NCBI RefSeq assembly: GCF_030272615.1
Contig: NW_026729269.1
Span: forward strand, 1 to 64,000
From: Cryptomeria japonica
Taxonomy: Eukaryota; Streptophyta; Pinopsida; Cupressales; Cupressaceae
DNA length: 64,000 nt
Direction: 5' to 3'
Shown here: piece after piece, positions 33,511 through 45,159 of the stretch
Position numbering within the stretch: position 1 is the stretch's first letter
How the letters are laid out: every line of letters starts with the position of its first letter
Position numbers and translations under genes: made by a program
Notes under the pieces: generated by a model
The model's database searches: none
Told to the model about the DNA's origin: nothing
What the model saw: only the letters and a program-made list of their open reading frames with translations

Positions 33511-33515
33511 ACGTT

Positions 33516-33693
33516 ATTAGAAAGGTAAGAAAGTTATTTAATGACACATTTTCCAAAGTAAGAGAAAATCGAAAGAGGAAAAATCCTAGGGGCTAAGGTA
33601 GATAGGTCATCAAATCTTGCTATAGAAGCTTATCACTAAATTATATGAATTTTTCTTCAATTTTCTGCAAATCCTCTACCGAAACAAGGGGCA
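33516..33693. other. Spacer before LARD-like element
   Basis: Short unannotated stretch; its last five bases, GGGCA, are the candidate left target-site copy of the element that follows. Confidence 0.4.
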
Positions 33694-34264
33694 TGTAGTG
33701 TCCACCCTTGATTTGACTTGTTTTGATTAGAGTTGATTTCTATTTCATGCGTGATAGACTTATCTCGACTATTTATGATGATTTGGATGATGATTATTCA
33801 TGTGTTTTAGTTATGCATTGTGATGATAGACATTATTGTGCATATGCTATTTTGGATGATTTATACGATGTTGATACTATCATTATTGATCATGTTATTT
33901 GATGGATACTATATGCTTACTATGTGATAGATTATCGATAGATTATATTGATCATGGATTTGATGTTGAATATGATTACACTAACCCTATTTCATGATTA
34001 CATTTGATGATATGCTTATGAGATGTGTTTGACTATTGTTTGACTATCTTTGTGATAGAGACGATTCCACATCACTCATTGTGAGCGGGATATGTCGTCA
34101 CGACTCTCTATCACTTGTCTGTTATGATATATATGTATATGTTGTATTATCGTTTTGTGGTTGCAGGACCTTGCAAGTACCAGACATCGATTTCACTTGG
34201 CTTCACAAGTCTGAGCGTGTCTTTAATTCCAATGGCTTATAGGGTTCAAAGATGACATTAGTTC
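33694..34264 (+). repeat. Left LTR, first part
   Basis: Matches 49688-50249 at about 90%. Interrupted at 34264/34265, after ...ATTAGTTC, by the chromovirus LTR start TGTAATAACCC. Confidence 0.85.
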
Positions 34265-34358
34265 TGTAATAACCCACCTTGATTAACCCAACAAAATTTG
34301 ACCATTCTTTTTTTTGTTTAATTTAATCATTTGTGTTTGATTCAATCGCATACTCTGG

Positions 34359-34510
34359 GCATCCATCCATAAGGATTAGGCATTCATCCATCCGGAATGA
34401 GCATCCAACCATACGGGTTAGGCATCTATCCATAAGGCAGGAGGTTTCATCTATCCAATACGGGATAGGCATCTACCCATACGGGGTAGGCATATATCCA
34501 ATTAGGATAG
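34359..34510. repeat. 21 bp minisatellite, about 7 units
   Basis: Units of the form GCATCTATCCATACGGGTTAG start at 34359, 34380, 34401 and 34422, and again at 34469 and 34490; a slightly longer unit lies between. Inside the chromovirus LTR. Confidence 0.8.
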
Positions 34511-36133
34511 GAGGTGCTCTGGCCAGTGAATTAGACTCATTGGGACCATTCGGGTCCTGAGTCACTCACTAAGTACTACACTCTTCAAATAGGAGTGCAC
34601 CGAGGTTGCCGTCCTTAGGAAAAATTAAAATAACATAATACAAGCTTGAATTTCGCCTCGGAATTTGGCTTAAAGCCTCGGGAAGTCAAGCGAATCCATA
34701 CGGGATTCCTTCCGAGTATGCATTGAATTACTTTTCCCTTTTTATTATACTTATCTTTCAAATTAGGATTCTACTCAATCCTTCTTCTTACCAAACCTAG
34801 ACCCCTTCCACGAACGCCTGAGTATTAGGGACAACTCCATCCCTAGACTGCCTACATACCCATTTCGGCACGGGATCAAGGCGTAAAGTATGTAGTTCTA
34901 TTTTCTACTCTATGGTTTGGTGTAAACTGATTAGTGGGTACGCAACCTTTTCTAGGGTCAATGTCCCAGACAGTTTCTCTACGGTTGCTACCCACAGTGG
35001 TAGCACTTAAGCAAAGGCTCAAGATGGCCTATTGCTTGTATCCTAAAACAAATAGATCCTAATACCTATCATAAGCATCACCCTTGACCAATTGTCAATC
35101 GTCAACAATTCTTCGAGATTAAATCAATTTCATAAAAGCATTTCACTCAATCATCCCTATAGGGGTTTACTATGGTTTAATTCAGCGGATGAAAGATTAT
35201 TTTAGAATTATCTTATTAGATTATCAATCCAAGGGGGATTACCCACCCCTTGGACTTTAACTTCCAAGTGTCCCTTATTACTCCTCGACGATTTATCGGG
35301 ACGATGCCACAGACATCGTTGATACAACTTTATTAGGCATTAAGTGCAGTAGTTCAACATGACGACATTACCCGTAAGCGTGACCTAGAGGCACTGTATA
35401 TACCGAACGCTGCTAGGTTTTGGTTTTCCAACTTCCTTTATTTAGTTTTCTAACTAAGAAGCTATGAAAACATCATGCTTGAAAACAATTATGAAATGAA
35501 TGTACGTAATTAGACATTATAAAGTTTAACTAATTGAAATGACTACCTCGATGGTATTCATGTACCACTTGATAAAAAAAATACCATCTTTCTACAATTA
35601 ATATTTCAAACTTGAAATCTAACTTACATAATACTGACAATTACGAACTCGCATATTGATAATTAAAAATGTGTAACTTGCATGGGGATGAAAACGTCAA
35701 TAAATGCAATTAATGTATAAGTAATTTGCATGATACAAGAATAGTGTAACTTGCGTGCAAGATTAAGCAATGTATTATTCCTACCACGAGAATAATTAAT
35801 TATAGTCATAGGTTCCAAAAATAGCAATTAGTTTAGACATTTTTTGGTTCAATCATGAATTAATTATTTTTGATGAATCCAAAATTACAACTAAGTGGCC
35901 CAACGAATCTTAAATAGATTGAAAGATCTAATTATAATTTAATTTTACAATTATAAAATTTACTAAATTTACTAAAGATAATTTAATTATAAATCTACCT
36001 AAGTTGATTTTATTTAAACTAAGTAAATAAATATATATAAAAAAAGAATTTAATAAATTCATTTGCCAAAAAAATAATAATTTATGTTGTGGCTTTTAAT
36101 AGGCAAATGGAAGAGGGGGCCCATGGGTCCCAT

Positions 36134-36237
36134 CACCACTGCGGACTTGCGGGTATAGGCCTGCAGTGGTGGGGGACCGTCGTGGTCCCCTCCACTACCC
36201 TGCGGCCATTGCCGTAAGAGTGACCGCAGGGTAGTGG
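36134..36237. other. Cluster of GC-rich hairpins in the chromovirus LTR
   Basis: CACCACTGC (36134-36142) pairs with GCAGTGGTG (36163-36171), and CCACTACCCTGCGG (36192-36205) pairs exactly with 36224-36237. GGGGACC/GGTCCCC sits between them. This is a GC island of about 140 bp in an AT-rich LTR; it could be promoter or packaging structure (inference). Confidence 0.7.
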
Positions 36238-36377
36238 GGGTACCCCTCCTGGCCGCGATAATAACTCCGGCCACTCCCCCTGCATCGGCACATCGTTCCA
36301 TGCGAAGTTTAATCTACGGATTTTGCATTGTTTCGCATATAAATTTGTTTGGCAAAAATTTTAACGATAATATAAAT

Positions 36378-36382
<5 letters not shown>

Positions 36383-36459
<77 letters not shown>
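36383..36459. repeat. (TA)n microsatellite
   Basis: Uninterrupted TA repeat of about 77 bp. A separate short GA run lies at about 36762-36783. Confidence 0.95.
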
Positions 36460-36462
<3 letters not shown>

Positions 36463-36750
36463 TTCATTTTCAATTTATTTAAGCATAGAGAGAAATATAT
36501 AAACAGATATATGTGTAATAGAAATATTAATGTAAAACAAATGAGAATAAGAATTTATTCATAGGGATGAATAACACAGAAAACTAAATTGTTTCAGGAA
36601 TGTACATAACTAATATTCACAGAGAGATTTATACTTCATTTTTCACAGAGAGTAATGGATACAATGAAGTTTATATTTTATTATCAGACATTTTCTGTTC
36701 ACAGAGAAGTAAGAATGCTCATAAGGAATTGAGATTTATGATCAAATCTA

Positions 36751-36782
<32 letters not shown>

Positions 36783-37857
36783 CGGGTTTTTACTCACAGG
36801 GAAAAAAAATATTTAAATAACTTCATATGCAGAATATCAACTTGTATTCACACAGAGGTAAGATTATTCACAGGGATGTAAGATTTAATTACAGAAATAA
36901 GATTTACATTCCAAGAGCGAGAGAAATGGATTTAAGAGAAGAATAATAAGGAACAAGATTCATACACAAGTGATTATCATTTAATCACACAGAGAGGAGT
37001 TTAATCTCAGAAAAAGAAATTTAAATAAGGGAAATATGATTTTTGCACAGATCAAAGAAAAAATATTTTGGAAAAGCAAAAGCAAGATCTGATATATATT
37101 TTCTAAAGAGAATTAAATAAATAATAAAGCTATCTTTTACATGCATTATATGAAAGTACTTTTATCAATATTTATCCTTAAATAAGAAGAAAAGATTTAC
37201 AATCTAATAATTTATTTATTTTTATATAAAGGAAGATCTAGAAGCTATTTTTTTTTATAATACAAATTTCTCATATGTAAATGAGAGATGACAAAAAAGA
37301 GAACCCGGCTTATCGAAGCTCGATGTTGAATCCTCTAGCTATCATTTTTTATCCTTCCTTGTAACTTGAGAGAAATCTTCAAGAACAACTTAACAATCCT
37401 ACAACGAAAATGAGACTACCAAAGAAGATCCTACTACTAAAACTTGGAAGATTAAATTCTTCAAAACATAATCAACTCCCTCTTATCAAAACTTGCATAC
37501 AATATATAAGAAAAATCCCTTAATTCCACTATCTAGAGAAATTAATTAGAAATGAGATTATTTTCTAATATTAGACTCATGCAAACATTGATTAAAATCC
37601 TAGTGGGGGAGTTACATGCAAGGTATTGAAGATTCCTCTAGAAGCTTCTAATTCCTCCTACAACATGTGCCATAATTGGGAGTGGGAAAATAAAAATAAA
37701 AATAAAATAATTAATGCCTTTTGAATTATATTCTCCAAGTGTGTGTGTGGGTCCATTATTTATTCTTTTATAATATTCATTTAATTATTTTCAATAGCTC
37801 AACAAAAATATAATAGAATTGTATCAAATCAAAAAGTGATAAAGGAGGGTTGTGACA

Positions 37858-37870
37858 TCCTCCCCCCCTT
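37858..37870 (-). other. Chromovirus polypurine tract
   Basis: On the - strand AAGGGGGGGAGGA immediately precedes the LTR start TGTCACAACCC. Confidence 0.75.
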
Positions 37871-37879
37871 AATTTGTGC

Positions 37880-40232
37880 ATTGTCCCGATGCACTTATGG
37901 AATGCATCCAAAAGAGCCTACTCATGTGGCATTCCTTTCATCATATTGATTCCATTGTACTTTGCATTGATCAACCTCTTTGTTGCGCAATTGGCATTGA
38001 CGCCTCTCCAAGATTTTGAATGGCTCTATCATTATTCCTCCCATTTCCTGGACCTGTCAAGCATCCCAATTCAAAATATGTTTCTTATCAGGTACATACT
38101 TTTTAAGAGGAGATACATGGAAGACATCATGGATTCCGCTCAACTGGGGAGGTAAGGCCAACCGGTATGCAACTAGATTAATCCTTTCCAATATTTCAAG
38201 AGGTCCAACATAACGAGGTGCAAGCTTGGTCTTTTTCGCAAACCTTATGGAACTCTTGTGTGGCCTAACCCTTTGGAAGACTTTATCTCCCACCTCAAAC
38301 TCCCTTGGTGTCCTGTTCTTGTCTGCATAACTTTTCTGCCTATCTGAGGCTTCCTTCAATCTTTGCCTAATTTCCTTAGTTTTCCTTTCCATTTCCTTCA
38401 ACATATCTGGTCCAACAATTACTCTATCCTCAAGACTATCCCAACTCAAAGGTGTTCGACATGGCCTACCATACAATGCCTCGAAAGGTGCCATTCCCAA
38501 AGATGTTTGATATGCATTATTGTAAGCAAAATCTACTAGAGGTAGTTAATTTTCCCATTTCTTCTGTTGGTCCATGCAGTACATGCGAAGTAGGTCTTCT
38601 AAAATCTGATTTGTCCTTTCTGTTTGACCGTCGGTTTTAGGATGGTATGCAGTGCTAAAATTTAGTTGAGTTCCTAGAGCTATTTGAAGAGTTGTCCAAA
38701 ACCTTGAAGCGAACCTAGCATCTCTATCTGATATGATTTTCTCTGGCATTCCATGCAACCTAAATATTCCCTTAACAAAGCGCCTAGCCAAGGTAGGTGC
38801 ATCATCCGTCAAATTCCCTGGTATAAAGTGTGCCACCTTAGTGAGTTTTTCAATTACCACCATTATTGTATCATGCCTAGAAGGTGACATGGGCAACCCT
38901 TGCTCAAAATCCATGTTAATAACTTGCCACTTGTGTTGAGGTACATCGTGTAACTGTAACAATCCAGCTGGATGTCTATGTTCTGCCATTACTCTTTGAC
39001 ATTCCAGACATATAGCCACAAACTTGACTATGTCATTCTTCATCCCTTGCCAAAAGTATAACTTCTTTAGGTTTGCATAAAGTTTGTTAACTCCCGGGTG
39101 CCCTGAATAAGGGGCATTATGAGCCTCCGACAAGACTACTTTCCTTAAGTCTCCTGAATTAGGAATATAGATTCTATTATTGTATCTAAGCAACCCATCG
39201 TAATTTAATGTATACCCTTCAACCTTAGGATTAGTTGGATCGTATTCTAAGTCAATTTGACTTGCTCATACCATGGGTCATGTCCCTGCTCATCCATTAC
39301 TTGTCTTTTGAAAGAAGTTTTGAATGTTGCTATAGTCATCAAGTGTGTCCTTCTACTTAAAGCATTTGCCACCCTATTTTCCTTCCCCTTAATAGATTCA
39401 ATTTCAAAATCATATTCACTTAGAAACTCTAACCACCTTCTTTGTCTAGCATTTAAGTGGGGTTGGGTAAAGATGTACTTTAGTCCTTGGTTATCTGACT
39501 TTAACTCAAAGGGCTTCCTTAGTAAGAAGTGTCTCCATTTCTGTAGGGCATGCACAATCGCTGCTAACTCTAAGTCGTGGGGTGCATAATTAACTTCATG
39601 AGTCTTTAGCTTCCTAGATTCGTAAGCTACTACCCTTCCATCTTGGACAAGTACTCCTCCTAAACCTTCGATAGAGGCGTCAGTTACAACTGTGAAGTGT
39701 CCATTCGGATCTGGTACCTTTAGAATGAGTGCTGAAGTTCATTTCCCTTTCAAAATTTGGAATGCCTTATCACTTTGTTCTGTCCACACAAACCTTTTAC
39801 CCTTCCTCTGTAATGAGGTGATGGGGTTTGCTATCTTAGAGAATCCTTCCACAAACCTCCTATAGTACCCTACTAGCCCCATAAAGCTTCTTACCTCTGA
39901 AACGTTTTTAGGGATCGGCCATTCTACTATTGCCTTTATCTTATCTGGATCAACTGCTATTCCTTCCTTTGATATTATATGCCCAAGGTAGTGAATCTTT
40001 TCCTCGAAGAAAGCACATTTTGACAATTTCCCATATAAGTTATGTTCCCTCGACCTTTGCAAAACAATTTGTAGGTGTACTAAATGTTCCTCCTCATTTC
40101 TAGAGTAAATCAATATGTCATCTAGAAATACCAAAACAAATTTGTCCAAGTAGTCATGGAGTACACTATTCATTAGGTTCATAAATGCAGCTGGGGCATT
40201 GGTTACACCAAAAGGAACACCCCTATCAATGT
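37880..40232 (-). pseudogene. Chromovirus (Ty3/Gypsy, Tekay/Del-like) pol: RT 3' part, RNase H, integrase, chromodomain
   Basis: Order along the - strand. RT starts mid-domain at VPFGVTNAPAAFM and has catalytic FLDD in VLVFLDDILIYS. RNase H has TDAS-EGLGG, HALQKWRHFL and SDNQGLKYIF. Integrase has the zinc finger H-x-H to C-x2-C (HPGVNKLY, CLECQ) and the core Asp/Asp/Glu in INMDFEQGLP, IISDRDARFAS and HPKTDGQTERTNQILEDLL. The tail reads VFHVSPLKKYVPD, then a chromodomain-like EPFKILERRQCQLRNKEV with VQWNQYDERNAT. Damage: TGA near 39735, a one-base shift near 39245, TAA after KWEN (about 38543), TGA after NWDA, and TGA at the expected chromodomain Trp. Gag, protease and the first half of RT are deleted. 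The clade call rests on the chromodomain and motif order. Confidence 0.85.
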
Positions 40233-41499
40233 CCTCAAGGTTAGGTAACTGACAGAGAAAGGCTTCAATTTCCAATTTTTGATTGAAGAGGTTTTGCTCA
40301 AGAATTTTCCTAGCTTCAGCTGCTTTTCTTAGTTTTTCCATCACTAATTGTTGGGCATTAAGGGTCCTTGGGGTTGAGAGATGAGCAGGGGTACCAACCG
40401 GTTCAGTGGGATTAAAGGGAGGAGGCTGAGCAGCGGCGAGAGTCGTCTTGATAGCATTTATGTAGTCTAGGATGGATTTAGCCATCGAGGGCGTCGAGGA
40501 GGAAGGGGGAAGGTTGTGGGGGAGCAGAGAGGGGGAAGGAGAAGATGCGGGTGGTGGGGGGGAGGAAGGGACATGAGGGGGGGACGTGGGGGCAGGTTCA
40601 GAAGGCGAGGCTTTAGGTACAGGGGGGGACCGGAGGCCCGAGTCTTAGACTTTGAAGATTTATTTAATAATAAGGGAGGTTTACTTCTAAAATGGCCACT
40701 AACCTTACAAAAATGGCATGCATCAATTCCACCATATACTCAATTGAACAATAGTAAGTTTTATTGTTAAGGCAAATAACAATTTCAGCAAGGTGTACCA
40801 TACCTGGTTTCAAGGCAATGAGAAGTCTAGCATCGAGATGAGGGAGTATCGAGGGAGAAGAGTCAATTTTTACAATTTTCCCCAAGGGTTTCACAATTTT
40901 ATCAACATAGGACCAGAGGAAGGCCAGGACATTCTTAATGGTTATCCATTTCGGACAGGAATGGGCGAGAATTTCATCGTTACAAGCCTCAGGGTCCCAA
41001 CGAACAGCCCTAAAAGACGAATTCCCTACCGACCAAAACTGCTTATTTACAATTTTGCTTTGGCTTTCCTTATTGTCAAAGAAAATTAGAAACAAACCCT
41101 TTTGAGTCATTCTACAAAATGAAAAGTGAAACCCTAGTTTATTGACCCACACATCTTGCAGCCATTTATTCATATATTGACAAGATGGTAAGTTATTTAC
41201 ATCAAAGGCAGCGAAAAAATTGTTGAATCCCTAAGTGTAGAAATCTCAGAAGAAATGGCAGAGAGCACTGAGTCGTTAGGTTTAATTATGATGTGTTTGG
41301 ATGAGTAGACCTCACCTTGTGTTCCTGCGAGATTGGCTTCATCTTCATGGTGGAGAGCGGCTTCGAACTTTGCATCTTCAGGGAATGAAAACCGCTTGCC
41401 CTCCACCGCTTGGCTGAAGGTTTTTCGTTGCTCTCAACCGTTTGCAGAGGAAAGAATGGGCGGTTTTAGGTTGTTGGGGTCACCTTTATTCGGCTCCAT
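40233..41499 (-). pseudogene. LINE ORF1-like relic (DUF4283-type domain and zinc knuckle)
   Basis: The likely start at 41499 reads MEPNKGDPNNLKPPILSSAN, then TGA, then FSQAVEGKRFSFPEDAKF. After a frame change near 41210 comes MNKWLQDVWVNKLGFHFSFC, GLFLIFFDNKESQSKI and PEACNDEILAHSCPKWITIK, and near 40700 a knuckle fragment CHFCKVSGHFRSK. A Pro/Ser-rich tail continues through 40620-40485 to PNLEDID. The GFFxFxF, W-VGxxSFxxxxWxP and C-x2-C-x3-GH order is that of plant LINE ORF1 nucleic-acid-binding proteins. It has two or more frameshifts. The tail runs in frame into chromovirus RT at about 40232, the scar of a deletion rather than a real fusion gene. Confidence 0.6.
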
Positions 41500-41767
41500 T
41501 TATTGCATGGAGAGTAATAAATGTTTCGAGGGCTTCCCAGCAAGGCCAGGGAGCCCTCTCACGTGGTACCATCCTGCAACCAGCGACACCATCGAGGTCC
41601 GTGCCTTAGTTACAGAGCACAATCAATCTTGAGGACATTGGTAAAATATATTCCAAAATGAAATATTTTGATTGGCTGAGATTGAGGTTAGGGTTTTGAT
41701 TATTGTTTGCTTTTTATTTTCATTCCCGTGATGTTTTTGGGATTGGCTATTCTCTGAATTTTTTTCC
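41500..41767 (-). other. Probable LINE 5' leader
   Basis: Sequence between the ORF1-like start and the point (41768) where homology to the LARD LTR resumes. No coding content; taken as the 5' UTR of the LINE relic by position only. Confidence 0.35.
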
Positions 41768-42465
41768 TGCAAGCATTTTTCCTTTGGTTTTGGATTTACA
41801 CTTGGATTTTGGCTGGAGCTTGGTTGGATTTTGGCTTTTCTTTGTGGGGAGTTCTTCTTCAGCTACATTCCATCACTTCTGGTTGTAGGTTGGAGCTTGA
41901 GCCTTTGTATTATTTTTACTTTAATGGCTTCCCTGTATGCTTTGTGTCTGCACATTGTTTGCAAGAGATGGGTTGAAAATAATATTTATTCAGTGGTTTT
42001 AATATTGTTTTAGAGATAAATATTTGGGGAGAAACTTTATATTGTATGGTATTTTTGTATAGTTTCTTCCGAAAAATATATTTTTGGTTTCTTGAGAATG
42101 TCGTTCATGGCTCTGTACACTTCCTGAGAAATGTTTCTTCCTCTCTGAGCACTTATTTGGTTGTTGGGATGCTTTAGAATCCCCTTTTTGCATAGGATTA
42201 TCCCGTGTGTGTTTTTTTGGGTTGTTGAGAGGTTCTGTGAGTGTTTATTCTGGTTTATTTATGTGTTTTACCGTGAGAAAAGCTTTGATATATTTTTATT
42301 TATACTTGATTAGATTTTATTTATTTATGCCCTTTTATTCCTTATTTCTGGGTGACCTTGTTGGTCTTTGTTTCATGAGATTTGGTTAAGTATGATTTTA
42401 TATTTTTGGCGAAAGTTTTCTTAAGTTTTCTGTTAAATTTATGTATTTGCGTTGTTTCAGCAAAA

Positions 42466-42570
42466 GCGCTAACTTGTTGCGTAAACGCGCTAACCTATTG
42501 GGTAAAAGCGCTAACATGTTGGGTAAATGCGCTAACCTGTTGGGTAAATGCGCTAACCTCTTGGGCACAT
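42466..42570. repeat. 21 bp minisatellite, 5 units
   Basis: Units GCGCTAACCTGTTGGGTAAAT start at 42466, 42487, 42508, 42529 and 42550 with few changes. The 21 bp period gives a repeated seven-residue open frame that is not considered genic. Confidence 0.9.
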
Positions 42571-43880
42571 GTTTTTCAAAGCTTTGCAAGTATTTTGATT
42601 AATTTTTCTGAGTGAATTTGTGTACTATAGGCTTTATTGAGGGCTGCTGATATTTTCTAGATTTGGCTTTGATCAGTTTTGATGTATTTAGACTCTCCAT
42701 GTTAATGAGTAAGTTATATTGTTTTTTTGAGACTAGCAAGTGGATTGGCCTTGCTGTGATGTTATCTTCTTATTTGATGACAAATTTAATGGCTTGGTTA
42801 TGCCTTGTATTTATTGGCCAAGAGGCTCATTTTGTTATATTTGATGTTGTTGTAGCCTTGCGTATGTTGCAATAGTATGTGTGGATGTTCTTGTGTATGT
42901 TATATTTTCATGTTTTATTATGGTTTACAGTCTCTTGTGATTTATTGTTGGGCCATATTAGGGGAAGTGGGCTTCCTTGTGATGACCAGAGTCACGAGAG
43001 ATAGGCTTGCCTGAGGTTCCTTGTAAGGATGCATGAAGACTAGACCTCGGGGAACATTGAAGTTTACCATGATTCATAAATAAGTGATAACTTAATAATT
43101 GATGGGTTGGGTAGCTAGATTCATTAATAAGATAATAAATTGATTTGATCCTCACGACTTAGTTCTAGGGAGGATGTTTAAGGATAAGCATGAGAAGGCC
43201 ATGAAGGCGATAAGATAATCTCCCTTAGTCTCTCATAGGTTGAGATGGCTCCACATGTCCATCAGGCTAGTGCCTTATGTTATGAGGATGACATGTGATG
43301 ACACTCCACTCCTACATGTGTCCACCTTGATGATTTATAATTATGCATTGTTGGAAGCATTTATGTCTTGTTAAGTTGTATGCCTCTGGGAGTTTATTTT
43401 TGTAGTAATGTGTGGGTTCTTGCATGAGAGTCCTTGTGTGGTTAGTCTTTTTAGTTAGGGTACCATTTTAGGTTTAGAGTGTGTGTTGGGACTTTGTGTC
43501 ATCTCCTAGCGCGGGGGTGGTTGGTGCTTTTTAGCCTTTGACATGTTCTCTTGGATTCTTCGTGTGTGCATATGGATTCTTCTTCATGATGATTATGGTT
43601 GTACCTTGTAGAAAATTTATGTAATGAATATAATGGAGTTCATGTAATGTAATATTCTTGTATATAGTAGTTGGAAATTAGGATTATGTCATAAATTATA
43701 ATAAGACATTAGAGATGTAATTGTATTATTGTAAGGATGTGATCTTATGTACCTTCAAATAGAATGGGAGTTGCAATATGGTTTAATTGTATTATTTTAT
43801 GGAATTTTAAGGATATACAATAGAATGTAAAAGAAAATTGGGATTAAAAGGTATTGAGGCCTTAGAATATAGCTAACAGG

Positions 43881-44720
43881 AAATGGATTGATTTGCATAG
43901 TAATGGAATGTATATCATGCTAGATGAATAGTAAATGTGTTTTATATGATGAATGCCATGCACTTGTATTAAAAGTAATGGATTTATAGTTCTATATGTT
44001 TTAAAGTTAATAAATGAACTCTATGATTGAAGGATTAGTGTGATGTTGTGCTTGCTCATGCCTAAGTAAAGAAATAAGAAAATATAGTTTATACTTTATG
44101 AGTAGATAATCATAATAGATGGAATGAGATCATATTAGTATTAAATGAGATTGAAGTAAGTTTAGATGGATTAGTAAAGATGGATTATACCCATGCAATA
44201 ATATTGCATTGTCATGGAAAAGGATAAAGAGCATGTAGATAGGGAATGATGGGTTAAAACACATTTGGTTTTGGTGCATAAAATGAATGTAGGATTAAGG
44301 AAATGGATTGATTTGCATAGTAATTGAATGTATATCATGCTAGATGAATAGTAAATGTGTTTTATATGATGAATGCCATGCACTTGTATTAAAAGTAATG
44401 GATTTTTAATTCTATATGTTTTCAAGTTAATAAATGAACTCTATGATTGAAGGATTAGTGTGATGTTGTGCTTGCTCATGCTTAAGCAAAGAAATAAGGA
44501 AATATATTTTATACATTATGAGTAGATAATCATAATAGATGGAATGAGATCATATTAGTATTAAATGTGATTGAAGTAAGTTTAGATGGATTAGTAAAGA
44601 TGGATTATACCCTTGCAATAAGATTGCATTGTCATGGAAAAGGATAAAGAGCATGTAGATAGGGAATGATTGGTTAAAACATATTTGGTTTTGGTGCATA
44701 AAATGAATGTAGGATTAAGG
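43881..44720. repeat. 420 bp tandem duplication in left LTR
   Basis: 43881-44300 and 44301-44720 are about 97% identical, both beginning AAATGGATTGATTTGCATAG. The right LTR has one copy (from 52521), so the duplication arose after insertion. Confidence 0.9.
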
Positions 44721-45143
44721 GGCTGTCTTGCATTTTTAAAAGAAGAAATGCAATATGCTAGTAGAATGATAGAACGTAATGCATATCATGATGGATATAT
44801 AATCTAGTAGGTTGCATATCTCATGATTAGGAAATTAAATATGATGCATTAATCCAAGATGAAATATGTTTGTCGTGTGAGTGGGATGTCATTATGGAAG
44901 TTAAATTAAGTAATGATGTTGAAGTACCCCAGGGAAAGATTTATGGTGTCATGTTATTTCCGCTCATGTTAATTAATGAAATGTGTAATGATGTATGTTC
45001 GTAATGGGTAAATGGTTAATGAATGTAGTTAGATGGAGATGTTATGTGTTACATTAGTTGTTATTAGATGTTAATAATTTTTTTTAATCTCCATTAGTAT
45101 GTTAGATGTCTAGTTTCTCTAGGGTGTTTTGGCGGGCATTACA

Positions 45144-45159
45144 TTTGGTATCAGAGCCC
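45144..45159 (+). other. Primer-binding site (initiator tRNA-Met type)
   Basis: TTTGGTATCAGAGCCC directly follows the left LTR. TGGTATCAGAGC is the standard plant complement of the initiator tRNA-Met 3' end. Confidence 0.9.

Larger units (their letters stand above)
31665..33515. repeat. Tandem duplicated block B
   Basis: Second copy of 29030-30612. Differences: the PPR fragment has lost its central part, and a MITE is inserted at 31975. Confidence 0.85.
34265..37857 (-). repeat. Chromovirus 3' LTR (3593 bp)
   Basis: On the - strand it begins TGTCACAACCC next to the polypurine tract and ends GGGTTATTACA at the point where the host LTR is interrupted. The two ends form an extended inverted repeat, TGTMAYAACCC, matching at 9 of 11 positions. 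This defines both borders without needing the lost partner LTR. It is unusually long and holds a 21 bp minisatellite, GC-rich hairpins, a TA repeat and a region with many CACAGAGAG phrases (36600-37000). Confidence 0.7.
41768..45143 (+). repeat. Left LTR, second part
   Basis: Resumes homology with the right LTR at 51158 (TGCAA(G/A)CATTTTTCCTTTGG). Relative to the right LTR it keeps a segment of about 640 bp (42175-42812) missing there, and carries a 420 bp tandem duplication. It lacks the equivalent of 50250-51157 (about 908 bp). Ends GGCGGGCATTACA. Confidence 0.85.

Noticed and set aside
36059-36482. Open frames over the GC island and TA repeat in the chromovirus LTR
   Set aside because: They coincide with hairpins and a microsatellite, lack domains and lie inside an LTR.
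40233-40485. A natural gag-RT fusion gene from the continuous frame at 40485-39739
   Set aside because: The left part is LINE ORF1 tail and the right part begins mid-RT; the continuity is best explained as a deletion junction.
42382-42615. Open frame with repeated ALTCWVN units
   Set aside because: It is the translation of a 21 bp minisatellite in an LTR and is absent from the partner LTR.
45144-45159. A tRNA-Met gene
   Set aside because: Only the short complement to the tRNA 3' end is present, directly after an LTR, so it is a primer-binding site.
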